Shown here piece after piece: positions 19,901 through 28,102 of a stretch of 64,000 bases of DNA. Within the stretch, counting starts at the first letter, position 1, and every line of letters begins with the position of its first letter. The notes beneath the pieces are model-generated. The model searched no databases and was not told where the DNA came from. It saw only the letters and a program-made list of their open reading frames with translations. This stretch comes from Sansalvadorimonas sp965221135 (GTDB taxonomy: Bacteria; Pseudomonadota; Gammaproteobacteria; Pseudomonadales; Endozoicomonadaceae): positions 992,001 to 1,056,000 of the forward strand of contig CBDCRZ010000100.1 of the NCBI GenBank assembly GCA_965221135.1, in the 5' to 3' direction. The position numbers and the translations under genes are program-made.

Positions 19901-20839
19901 ATGAATAACGCTCTCAGCCTGTTAAAACTGCACCAGAAAAAAGCTCTGCTGATTATTGCGCTGGTGAATATTCAGATCATGCTCAATCTGGCCATGGGTG
20001 ACATCAAACTCATGACCACCATCGACTGGCTGGATATTTTTGGCGAAGGAGGGTCGACACTTCTTTCTTTAAGCTGGATTGTCCTGATTCTCTGCAGCCG
20101 CCCCGGTGGCAGAGTGACCAATCTTCTGATTTCCGGACTCACATGCATTCTGATAGCCAGCTGGCAGGACTTTCTTGATGAAATCATTTACCTGCCCGAC
20201 TCTGTGCTCTGGCCCTCCTGGGTGGAGTCCATCCCTATGCCGATTGGTCTGATTTTACTGAGCTTTGGCCTCTATCACTGGCATAAGGAACAACTGGCCA
20301 TTAATGGTCAGCTTAATAAGCGGGAACGGCTGTTTCGGGATTACCGTACAGTGGATGGCGTGACTCAGCTGGCCGATGCCCGCTACCTGAGAGAACAACT
20401 GGATAGAGAACTTCAGGAAAACCAGCAACAGCAAAGCCCCCTCTCCCTGCTGATGATAGATATCGATCACTTCTCGGCCACCAACCAGAAATATGGTTTT
20501 CACGAAGGTGATCGCCTGCTCCATGAAGTCTCAGAGATCCTTGTGTTGAACCTTCGGCGCTGTGACCTCCTGTGCCGCTATGCTGGCGATCGTTACGCTG
20601 TTCTATTGCCCAATACCGGTGAACATCTGGCACAACTGATAGCTCAGCAGTTGAGTCTGGCCTGCCGGCACTTTGCCTTTAAAACGGCTGAGGGTGAAAC
20701 CGTCTACCACACAGTCAGCATTGGCCGTGTAACCACCCCTACTGCAAAAGAGGACTCATCATCGTCTGTTATCCAACAGGCCAATCATCAGCTTCTGCTT
20801 GCTAAAGAACAGGTAACACCAGCCGTCAGGGTTGCCTGA
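19901..20839 (+). CDS. GGDEF-domain membrane protein with degenerate active site
   Basis: Three to four membrane segments (about 15-32, 52-66, 74-90, 112-126) precede a GGDEF domain at about 145-305. The substrate-binding pieces MIDIDHF (185-191) and HEGDRLL are present. The catalytic loop, however, reads AGDRY (228-232) instead of GG(D/E)EF, so diguanylate cyclase activity is doubtful. It may act as a c-di-GMP or GTP sensor. The AraC gene begins 2 nt after its stop, so both are one transcription unit, divergent from the phytase operon. Confidence 0.85.
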   Translation: MNNALSLLKLHQKKALLIIALVNIQIMLNLAMGDIKLMTTIDWLDIFGEGGSTLLSLSWIVLILCSRPGGRVTNLLISGLTCILIASWQDFLDEIIYLPDSVLWPSWVESIPMPIGLILLSFGLYHWHKEQLAINGQLNKRERLFRDYRTVDGVTQLADARYLREQLDRELQENQQQQSPLSLLMIDIDHFSATNQKYGFHEGDRLLHEVSEILVLNLRRCDLLCRYAGDRYAVLLPNTGEHLAQLIAQQLSLACRHFAFKTAEGETVYHTVSIGRVTTPTAKEDSSSSVIQQANHQLLLAKEQVTPAVRVA

Positions 20840-20841
20840 TT

Positions 20842-21900
20842 ATGAAAACCTCACAACAGCAAACAGCGTATCACCTGGAAAACGACAGTCGTTTCATACC
20901 TGCACATCAGCAGCCTGCCTTACTTATAGATATGGCACTGAGTCGAGGGATAGACACCCACCGCCTGCTAAAGAACACGGGTATTTTTTATGAAGATATC
21001 CTTAAGGGAGAGCTACTGATCAGCCCTGAGCAGTATGCCCGATTGATAGGCAATATTCGTAAGCTGCTACCTGCCAGAGATACCAGCTTTCTGTTTGGGC
21101 ACCGCATGTTTCCCGGTAACTATGGCCCAGCCACTGAAGCGCTCTTAAAAGCTGGCAGTCTGCAGCAGATGCTGGAGATTCTCTGTCAGCACCACCTTCT
21201 GACATCCCCCCTTATTACACCCGTTATGGTCACCGATGATCATGCCTGCCACATCTCTTTTATAGATAACTGCGGCAATACAGAACACTGGCCATTTTTA
21301 CTGGAAGCAACCATGGCAGGTATCAGCCACCTCAGCCGCTGGTTATCGGGCGATGAAAGCAGGAACAAGTACCCCTGGGAGTTCAGCTTCAGCCATAAAC
21401 GTCCGGAGTATATTGAGCAGTACGAGGTGAACTTTGGCAGCCATCTGAAGTTTGATGCGCAGGTTGATGGACTCAGTATTCCGAAAGAGTATCTGTTTCG
21501 GCCCTGGCCCAATGGCAGCCATACAGCTTTCAGCATCGCCAGCCGACAGGCAGAAGAACAAACAAAGGACAAAGTCTTATTGCTTGAGGATCTTTACCGC
21601 TACCTTAGCCGCGAAAGTCAATCAGCCTCAGCAGCGCCCTCACTGGAACAGTGTGCCGATTATTTCGGCTTTAGCTCCGCCACCCTGAAGCGCAAGCTGA
21701 AAAAGCATCGCACCAATTTTAAGTTTCAGCAGGACAGAGTCTGCAAACAGATTGCCATCTATCTACTGCAGCACAAGGGCTACACCAATGACCAGGTAGC
21801 GGCCTATCTCAACTATGGGGATGTGAATAACTTCCGCCGATCATTTAAACGCTGGACGGGCATGACGCCCAGCCTGTTCCGCCTCTACAACACTGACTGA
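20842..21900 (+). CDS. AraC-family transcriptional regulator
   Basis: The 352 residues comprise an N-terminal arabinose-binding-like regulatory domain of the OruR/GadX-related type (LLIDMALSRGIDTHRLL...ISPEQYARLIGNI) and a C-terminal double helix-turn-helix at about 260-347. The second helix-turn-helix holds the family signature GYTNDQVAAYLNYGDVNNF...RRSFKRWTGMTP. Possible targets are its own operon and the divergent receptor-phytase operon; this is inference from position. Confidence 0.9.
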   Translation: MKTSQQQTAYHLENDSRFIPAHQQPALLIDMALSRGIDTHRLLKNTGIFYEDILKGELLISPEQYARLIGNIRKLLPARDTSFLFGHRMFPGNYGPATEALLKAGSLQQMLEILCQHHLLTSPLITPVMVTDDHACHISFIDNCGNTEHWPFLLEATMAGISHLSRWLSGDESRNKYPWEFSFSHKRPEYIEQYEVNFGSHLKFDAQVDGLSIPKEYLFRPWPNGSHTAFSIASRQAEEQTKDKVLLLEDLYRYLSRESQSASAAPSLEQCADYFGFSSATLKRKLKKHRTNFKFQQDRVCKQIAIYLLQHKGYTNDQVAAYLNYGDVNNFRRSFKRWTGMTPSLFRLYNTD

Positions 21901-22070
21901 GCCATTTATTAAACAGCTATTTACTAAAGAGCTCTTTACTAAAGAGCCAGCTCCCACCTGAATCCGCGACTCCACACAGCGGGAGAACAAGGCAGCAGTA
22001 GTTCGAAACATAACTTTGTGAGGCGTTTATACAGAATGAATGACAAGGTTCCGGAGACTATCTTGCCTTT

Positions 22071-23408
22071 CTATTTTTCCCATGACCCCCATGAGTTATC
22101 GAGCCCTTGATGAAATATTTTTAAGTTCTGCATCCCCTGTAAGCGATCTAGAGTACAACTGCGGTTAAAAATCGCTTCTTTTGTTCTTTTTGTTTTTCTG
22201 TCGGTATTCGTACTGACCAGGCAAACACGTTCTTTACAAAAGTTAAGATCCATATGTTGAGTTACAGTTTTACCATAAGCCATATAACCAACCCCACTAC
22301 TCACCCAACAACGCTGACCCCAAATTTTCTTGAAAGCCTGGCATTTGCGTACAACAGAATCATTAAGGATAGCCTCATATAAACGGTCATGGGTGTATTT
22401 GGCTTGATCTCGACTTAACCACTGATGCTGATTATTTTCTTGATAATGATCTATTAATCCCCCCAAATATTTCAACCTTTCAGGAAGCCGTGCTGTAGTT
22501 TCTAAATCCTGGAAACGGGAGTAGAATTGAAGTGTTGTGGCACTTCTTACGAAACCTGGGGGGGCCAGTTGATAAAGATGAGGGCGGAACAAAATATTAT
22601 CAAAATCCAAATAGGTCAGTGATTGATACCCCAGATTATCCAGTCTGCTCACCCACCTCGTTTTGTTCTCACTGATGGCTTTTTTCCTTGCAGCTGACAA
22701 TACATTTTCAGCATCCAGCAAAGGGCAATAGCGCAGTATTATATCCATTTTATGAATTTTTCTTTCATGCCCAAATTGCTTGAGCTTCACATCAAGATAC
22801 TTATCTTTCAGATCACTCTCTATATGCAAACTTACAATGTTCGGCTGTTCAGAAAACAGGGCTACCATTTCGCAGGTCTGCTTATCATCAAGCCCCTCTG
22901 TTGAATGTATAAAAAGTAATGGAATATTGTGTGTCGCTAAAAAATCTGCCTCCTCAATAGCGGTAGAGACATAGTTAAAACCCTTCGGGTTATTTCTCCC
23001 ATCAAATAAAGTCGTGTTATGAAGTGGGTACCAACTATGAAAAACAGGGCCTGGAGGAATAAAATCCAACTCGAAATCATATGCTGTTTCAAGGCTATCA
23101 ATACCGGCTATATAAAGTGCAGATGCCATGCACTCAATGGACTCTTCTTCAAGGGGCGCCATTGGTATTTTTTGTTTGGCTAGATCCAGCACAATAGCTC
23201 TGTGCCTGCTTAAATCTGGCATTTTATGTGTTTCTGACAAACACAAGGTATCATCACTATTATCAGGGGGCTGTGGTAATAAGGGATTTATATCAGTTGC
23301 GACAACAGGACGTCGTGAAAAAACAGGGATGACATTTCCAGATGGCATCTCTATTGGTTCTAACAGTTGAGCCTTGTGAACATGCTGGCTGGCAGATTGT
23401 GCTTGCAT
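22071..23408 (-). CDS. Unknown protein, possible glycosyltransferase-like effector
   Basis: Not recognised. The ATG at 23408 has AGGAG 9 nt upstream; the frame is open to 23456. The 445-residue product has no signal peptide or membrane helix. The first about 80 residues are polar and proline-rich, like a disordered secretion or linker segment. A segment reading SRLDNLGYQSLTYLDFDN resembles the helix plus DxD motif that precedes the metal site in toxin-type GT-A glycosyltransferases. The C-terminus is basic. Lower GC than its neighbours and a solitary position beside an IS remnant suggest transfer. Confidence 0.6.
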   Translation of the reverse strand: MQAQSASQHVHKAQLLEPIEMPSGNVIPVFSRRPVVATDINPLLPQPPDNSDDTLCLSETHKMPDLSRHRAIVLDLAKQKIPMAPLEEESIECMASALYIAGIDSLETAYDFELDFIPPGPVFHSWYPLHNTTLFDGRNNPKGFNYVSTAIEEADFLATHNIPLLFIHSTEGLDDKQTCEMVALFSEQPNIVSLHIESDLKDKYLDVKLKQFGHERKIHKMDIILRYCPLLDAENVLSAARKKAISENKTRWVSRLDNLGYQSLTYLDFDNILFRPHLYQLAPPGFVRSATTLQFYSRFQDLETTARLPERLKYLGGLIDHYQENNQHQWLSRDQAKYTHDRLYEAILNDSVVRKCQAFKKIWGQRCWVSSGVGYMAYGKTVTQHMDLNFCKERVCLVSTNTDRKTKRTKEAIFNRSCTLDRLQGMQNLKIFHQGLDNSWGSWEK

Positions 23409-23484
23409 AGCTGTTAGCTCCTGTTTTTGAGAAGTTCGATAAATAATTAACTGCATTTTTTTGTGTTGGCGAAATTGTTATTTT

Positions 23485-23501
23485 CAAGAATGGTATTCTT
23501 G
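23485..23501. promoter_or_regulatory. Dyad upstream of unknown gene at 22.1-23.4 kb
   Basis: CAAGAAT-GGT-ATTCTTG is a perfect 7-bp inverted repeat 77 nt upstream of the preferred start at 23408. It could be an operator. No T-run follows, so a terminator is unlikely. Confidence 0.35.
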
Positions 23502-23689
23502 AGATTACTGGCAGGTAGCTAATCGACTGAAAAAGGTACCTGCAAATTCTTAGTAGCCACAGAAATCAGACAGTGATTTATACAAAAAATTCAGCTTGTC
23601 AGGTATTCTTGCATCCTGGTTAAAGGATCCGAAAGACCATCAAGACCTCATGCTCGAAACGGCCAGAGCGCTTCCCCTGCAACGCATTG

Positions 23690-24119
23690 GGTGATTACTC
23701 TAAAGATACTATCGTCATCCTCCGTCAAACCACCAAAGGTCTGCTAGAAATGCCAAGCGTGCCAAATTTGGAGTGTATGTCGGTGATGTTCAACAAAGAG
23801 GACGACATTATCGCCTTGTATAAAGACCACGCAACCAGTGAGCAGTTTCACAGCGAGTTCAAAACTGATCTGGAGCGCCTGCCTTCGGGACAGTTTGCCT
23901 CCAATGCTCTGCTCATGAGCCTGAAAGGCCTTGCCGGGGCTGGATTCACTCGTACGCCATACCTCCAGGCGCCGTCGCATAAAAACAGTAATGCAGGAGC
24001 TGATTGACCAAGCCGCCCGACTGGTGAAATCAGCTCGGCAATATATCCTGCGCGCTGGTCGGCACAGCCCCGGTTTCCGGGCTTATCGTAGTTTGTTGTC
24101 TGAGCGTGCGTTATGTTGA
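23690..24119 (+). pseudogene. IS1380-family transposase remnant
   Basis: The fragment ALYKDHATSEQFHSEFKTD...ERLPSGQFASNALL is the C-terminal DDE region of IS1380-type transposases. It has lost one residue between FKTD and LERLP. A frameshift near 23940-24000 moves the remainder (RRRIKTVMQELIDQAARLVKSA, then RHSPGF) into another frame. The N-terminal two thirds are missing. Inverted repeats were not identified. Confidence 0.75.
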
Positions 24120-24361
24120 TGGTTTTCAGACAGAGTTTGCGAACAGGCCACTTACAAACTGGAATGACGAGGCACTTTTACCCAATGCCATGACATTTTA
24201 TTGCCCTGAAGCCAGAAAACGCATCCCTATATCGGTTTTACAAGGTATGAATGCAGTTCTTTTGAGTAATGTCTAATAACTGATGTTGAATTCATGATGT
24301 CAAAAACTTATTCCTTCCTGTTTCGAGCCGAAGATGCGGTGGCAATCAAGAGGTCACGGAT

Positions 24362-25075
24362 TCAGATCCCAAAAATCCGACTCAGCAACACAGGTACCGC
24401 CGTTTCCACCCGCAGGATACGGGGGCCAAGGTGGACACACTCAAACCCGTATTCCACCAGTCGTTCCACCTCGTAGGGAATAAAGCCGCCCTCCGGACCA
24501 ATCGCCAGCACTGTTGGCGTATCCACAGCTCGAGGGCAGACAGCATCCGCCACTGGGTGCGCAACAATTTTTCTCTGCCCTTCAGAAAGCTCCGGTAAAC
24601 GGTCTTCCACAAAAGGTTTAAAGCGCTTTTCCAGAACCACTTCCGGCAGAACCGTATCCCGCGCCTGCTCCAACCCGAGGATTAGCTGTTCCCGAATCGC
24701 ATCCTCTTTCAACCAGGGTGACTGCCAGAAGCTTTTCTCTACCCGAAAGGTGTTCATCAAAATTATTTTCTTCACCCCCATAGCTGCCAGCGTCTGAAAT
24801 GTACGCTTGAGCATTTTGGGGCGGGGCAAAGCCAATAGAACAGTGACAGGGATACCTGGAGGTGGTTCCTGAGCCACACTGTACTCCAGTTCCAACTCAC
24901 CTTGTTCCAACCGCAGGATACGTGCTTCGCCCATCAAGCCATTCAACTCACCGACTCGCAACGTATCGCCAACCTGCGCCTGATGCACATTTTCAACATG
25001 AGCCAGCCTTCTGCCACGCACCAGTGCACGACCGGGAGCAGTAATATCATCAGGTAACAGCAGGAGCAAATTCAT
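24362..25075 (-). CDS. rsmE: 16S rRNA (uracil1498-N3)-methyltransferase
   Basis: Methylates U1498 of 16S rRNA using S-adenosylmethionine. The 237-residue product has an N-terminal PUA-like part and a C-terminal SPOUT trefoil knot with LAIGPEGGF and LGPRILRVETAVPVLLS. These are the diagnostic cofactor-binding motifs. It follows tatC on the same strand after a terminator. Confidence 0.95.
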   Translation of the reverse strand: MNLLLLLPDDITAPGRALVRGRRLAHVENVHQAQVGDTLRVGELNGLMGEARILRLEQGELELEYSVAQEPPPGIPVTVLLALPRPKMLKRTFQTLAAMGVKKIILMNTFRVEKSFWQSPWLKEDAIREQLILGLEQARDTVLPEVVLEKRFKPFVEDRLPELSEGQRKIVAHPVADAVCPRAVDTPTVLAIGPEGGFIPYEVERLVEYGFECVHLGPRILRVETAVPVLLSRIFGI

Positions 25076-25130
25076 AGAGTGAAAGCCACAAGGAAAGTAA
25101 TAAAAACAAGGAAAATAATAAAATAGAGAT

Positions 25131-25164
25131 ACAAAAAAGCCGCCTTAAACGACGGCTTTTTTAA
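25131..25164 (-). terminator. Rho-independent terminator after tatC
   Basis: AAAAAAGCCG (25133-25142) pairs with CGGCTTTTTT (25153-25162) with a 10-nt loop. It is symmetrical, so it could act in both directions. It sits just past the tatC stop. Confidence 0.85.
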
Positions 25165-25180
25165 AATTGAGAAGGAAGCT

Positions 25181-25981
25181 CTACTCGGCTGTCTCAGAAG
25201 CCTGTTCGCGCTCTTTCTCACGCTTGCGTTGTGCCGCTGACGAAGCCGCAAACCGGGAGAAGATAATACCGCATTCAAACAACATCCACATAGGCAGTGC
25301 CAGCAAAGACTGTGAAATCACATCCGGCGGAGTCAGCAGCATACCAATGACAAAGCAGCCAACCACCACATAAGGGCGTTTCTTCTTCAGCTCTTCTACT
25401 GTGGAAAGGCCTGAGGCCACCAACAACACTGTCGCAACCGGAATCTCAAAAGCCACACCAAAGGCGAAAAACATCTTCAAGACGAAATCCAGATATTTAT
25501 TAATATCCGTCATAATCGTCACCCCTTCCGGGCCAACACTGGTAAAGAAGCCAAACACCAGAGGGAAGACAACATAATAGGCAAAAGCCGCACCGCCGTA
25601 GAACAACAGCACACTGGCTGTCAGCAGGGGAATCGCCAGACGCTTCTCATGCTGGTAAAGGCCAGGGGAAATAAATGCCCAGGCCTGGTGAAGAATAAAG
25701 GGAATGCTCAGGAACACTGACACCACAAGGGTCAGTTTGAAGGGCGTCAGAAAAGGAGACGCCACTTCTGTCGCAATCATGCTGGCACCTTCCGGCAGAT
25801 ACGCCCGCAGAGGTTCCGACACAAAAGCATAAATATCGTTAGCGAAATAAAACAGCCCCAGAAAAATCACCACCACGCATGTCACCGCTTTTAAAATGCG
25901 GGTACGCAGTTCCAGCAGGTGCTGCACCAGCGGCTGTTCCTGGTCGCTCGATTTTTGGCCTTGTTGATTGGTACTCATCAA
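25181..25981 (-). CDS. tatC: Sec-independent protein translocase TatC
   Basis: Receptor for twin-arginine signal peptides in the inner membrane. The 266 residues have six membrane segments and begin with HLLELRTRILK, the conserved cytoplasmic N-terminus. LFYGGAAFAYYVVFPLVFGFF and AFGVAFEIPV are family motifs. The C-terminal tail is highly charged. Last gene of tatABC. Confidence 0.96.
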   Translation of the reverse strand: MMSTNQQGQKSSDQEQPLVQHLLELRTRILKAVTCVVVIFLGLFYFANDIYAFVSEPLRAYLPEGASMIATEVASPFLTPFKLTLVVSVFLSIPFILHQAWAFISPGLYQHEKRLAIPLLTASVLLFYGGAAFAYYVVFPLVFGFFTSVGPEGVTIMTDINKYLDFVLKMFFAFGVAFEIPVATVLLVASGLSTVEELKKKRPYVVVGCFVIGMLLTPPDVISQSLLALPMWMLFECGIIFSRFAASSAAQRKREKEREQASETAE

Positions 25982-26021
25982 TACATCATTTTAAAAGCGA
26001 TTTTAAAAGCGCAGATCATGG

Positions 26022-26459
26022 TTAAGAACCAGAATCCGGAGTGGTTTCAGGAGCCTTTGGGGCATCAGTTTTCTGTTGGGCTTCACCCTTCACAGCCGAC
26101 TTAGCCTCAACAGATTTATCATCCATACTTGAAGCATCGTTCTCTGGGCTGTTCAGCTGTGTATTAAGAGGTGTATTGAGAGGTGTATTGAGAGTGCTCT
26201 TCATCGAGCTGACGCCCTGGTCCAGTTCTTCCCTGGTCTTTTTCAAGTCGTCCATAATGGATGCATTGTGCACCTCCTGGCGAATTTCATCGACCTTCAG
26301 TTCACGCTCAATCTCGCTCTTGATGCCCTGAAAGCTACGCTTGATACGCCCCACCCAAATCGCTGTTGTTTTGATGGCGATAGGCAACCGTTCCGGTCCC
26401 AGCACCACCAAAGCAATAACCGCGATAATAAGAAGCTCAAGAAAACCTATATCGAACAC
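26022..26459 (-). CDS. tatB: Sec-independent protein translocase TatB
   Basis: Single N-terminal membrane helix with the TatB signature MFDIGFLELLIIAVIALVVL then GPERLP, an amphipathic helix, and a long acidic tail. The tail holds a short repeat (NTPLNTPLNTQLN) encoded by a 12-bp tandem repeat. TatB acts with TatC in substrate recognition. It lies 15 nt after tatA. Confidence 0.95.
   Translation of the reverse strand: MFDIGFLELLIIAVIALVVLGPERLPIAIKTTAIWVGRIKRSFQGIKSEIERELKVDEIRQEVHNASIMDDLKKTREELDQGVSSMKSTLNTPLNTPLNTQLNSPENDASSMDDKSVEAKSAVKGEAQQKTDAPKAPETTPDSGS
26159..26194. repeat. 12-bp tandem repeat inside tatB
   Basis: Three near-identical copies of the 12-bp unit GGTGTATTGAGA encode NTPLNT-type residues in the TatB tail. 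Being a multiple of three, length change keeps the frame. Confidence 0.8.
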
Positions 26460-26474
26460 TACGCAAGGCTTCCG

Positions 26475-26711
26475 TTAAGACTGCTGCTTGTCTTTCTGGG
26501 AATCGGTAGACTCCGCAGACTTGAACTGTGCATCCTGACCGGCCAGCTTCTCAGGCTCTTTCTCTTCAGTTTTGCCTTCCGTATCCATAGCTTTGCGGAA
26601 ACCCTTTACGGCATTACCCAGATCGCCACCTATATTACGCAGACGCTTGGTGCCAAACAGAAGAATCAGAATAGCCAGTACAATCAACAGCTGAGGAATG
26701 CTGATACCCAT
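26475..26711 (-). CDS. tatA: Sec-independent protein translocase TatA
   Basis: The 78-residue pore-forming Tat component begins MGISIPQLLIVLAILILLFG, followed by TKRLRNIGGDLGNAVKGFRKAM, the amphipathic helix, and a charged tail. First gene of tatABC. The preceding 202 nt before the HIT gene should hold its promoter. Confidence 0.96.
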   Translation of the reverse strand: MGISIPQLLIVLAILILLFGTKRLRNIGGDLGNAVKGFRKAMDTEGKTEEKEPEKLAGQDAQFKSAESTDSQKDKQQS

Positions 26712-26913
26712 AATAAAATTCCTTTCACTCTTTATCGGTGGGCTCTTTACTTGAGCCCTTATACTTCACAAGCCATTCCCTGCTGGCTTTTCGTTCCTTA
26801 AGCCTGTTCAGGCTTTAGGGTAACAGGCCAGTAGAGCAGTGATTACCATATCCTTCCTTCACAGCGACAGATATAAGTAATAACCTGATTGGCTCGCATT
26901 GATTAACATGTCT

Positions 26914-27249
26914 TTATAAAGCGTGGAGCTTACCACCACCCAGTATATGGAAGTGCAGGTGAAACACTTCCTGGCCACCACCCTTGCCTGTATTGGCAAC
27001 AGTGCGATAGCCTGCATCCAGCCCCTGCTGCCGGGCAATTTTCGGAATGGTCAGCATCATATGGCTGACAAGTTCTCGATCACCTTCACCCAAATCATCC
27101 AGATTGACAATATGCCTGCGAGGGATCACCAGCAGATGCAGTGGTGCACGTGGCTGGATATCCCGAAAGGCCAGACAGTGTTCATCTTCATAAACAATAT
27201 CAGCCGGAATCTCGCCTTTTTCTATCTTGCAGAAAATGCAGTCACTCAT
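26914..27249 (-). CDS. HIT-family nucleotide-binding protein (HinT-like)
   Basis: The 111-residue product has the histidine triad HLHFH (His97, His99, His101) and the start CIFCKIEKGEIPA typical of HinT purine nucleoside phosphoramidases. It follows hisE by 13 nt and is probably cotranscribed with the his genes. Confidence 0.93.
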   Translation of the reverse strand: MSDCIFCKIEKGEIPADIVYEDEHCLAFRDIQPRAPLHLLVIPRRHIVNLDDLGEGDRELVSHMMLTIPKIARQQGLDAGYRTVANTGKGGGQEVFHLHFHILGGGKLHAL

Positions 27250-27262
27250 GGGTTATACCCCT

Positions 27263-27595
27263 TTATTCCTTTTCCCGGCCTGCCTTTTCTTCAAGGCCAG
27301 ACAAGCCAAAACGTCGATCAAGCTCTTTTAATACAGCATCCGGCCCGGTACCAAGGTGAGCCAGCATGATCATGGAGTGAAACCAGAGATCCGCCGTTTC
27401 GTAAACCAGGTCATCGACATCACCAGAGCGTTCAGCATCCTTGGCTGCCAGCAGGGTTTCGGTCGACTCTTCGCCGACTTTTTCCAGAATCTTGTTCAGG
27501 CCTTTCTTGTATAGGCCTGCCACGTAAGAGGCATCTGGGTCATCGCTTTTGCGTTGTTCCAGCACCTGTGCCAGTTGGTCAAGTATATCGCTCAT
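27263..27595 (-). CDS. hisE: Phosphoribosyl-ATP pyrophosphatase
   Basis: Second step of histidine synthesis. The 110-residue alpha-helical product has GLNKILEKVGEESTETLLAAK and the DLVYETADLWFHSMIML helix carrying the acidic metal ligands. It stands separate from hisI rather than fused to it, as in pseudomonads. Confidence 0.96.
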   Translation of the reverse strand: MSDILDQLAQVLEQRKSDDPDASYVAGLYKKGLNKILEKVGEESTETLLAAKDAERSGDVDDLVYETADLWFHSMIMLAHLGTGPDAVLKELDRRFGLSGLEEKAGREKE

Positions 27596-27642
27596 TTTCT
27601 ATCCAGCGCAGCGTATATGCCACGTTTTTATTTTTATACCGG

Positions 27643-28044
27643 TCAGTCTTTCTTGTAGATTTCATCCGGGGACTTTTTCACCGGCTCAACATCCTGCCAG
27701 CGAGTCACATCGCCCGCCTGCAGTTGTCGGAAGAAACAATGCTCCCGGCCTGTATGACAGGCGATTCCACCATGCTGTCGCACCCGTAACATAACCGTAT
27801 CACCATCACAGTCCAGACGCAGATCCACAAGTTCCTGCGTATGACCGGAAGACTCGCCTTTACGCCAGAGCTTGCCTCTGGAGCGAGACCAGTAGATGGC
27901 ATGACCTTCCCGGACGGTTAACTCCAGAGACTCTCTGTTCATCCAGGCCATCATCAGTATCTGACCTGTTTTGGCATCCTGAGCTATAGCGGGCACCAGT
28001 CCATCACTATTCCAGGCGACTTCATCTAACCATGCCTTGGACAT
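27643..28044 (-). CDS. hisI: Phosphoribosyl-AMP cyclohydrolase
   Basis: Third step of histidine synthesis. The ATG at 28044 is set by the strong site AAGGAGG; the frame is open to 28068. Motifs are WMNRESLELT, YWSRSRGKLWRKGESSGH, DCDGD and ACHTGREHCFF, which include the zinc and magnesium ligands. The product is 133 residues. Confidence 0.96.
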   Translation of the reverse strand: MSKAWLDEVAWNSDGLVPAIAQDAKTGQILMMAWMNRESLELTVREGHAIYWSRSRGKLWRKGESSGHTQELVDLRLDCDGDTVMLRVRQHGGIACHTGREHCFFRQLQAGDVTRWQDVEPVKKSPDEIYKKD

Positions 28045-28102
28045 AAGCCCTCCTTCACGATTGCTCATATTGACACTGACCCACCTATGCAGACCCGGTC
28101 GT

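Noticed and set aside
21920..21947. TTTACTAAAGAGC direct repeat with AAAGAGCTCTTT palindrome after the AraC gene
   Set aside because: Could be a weak terminator, but it has no loop and no T-run, so it is not called.
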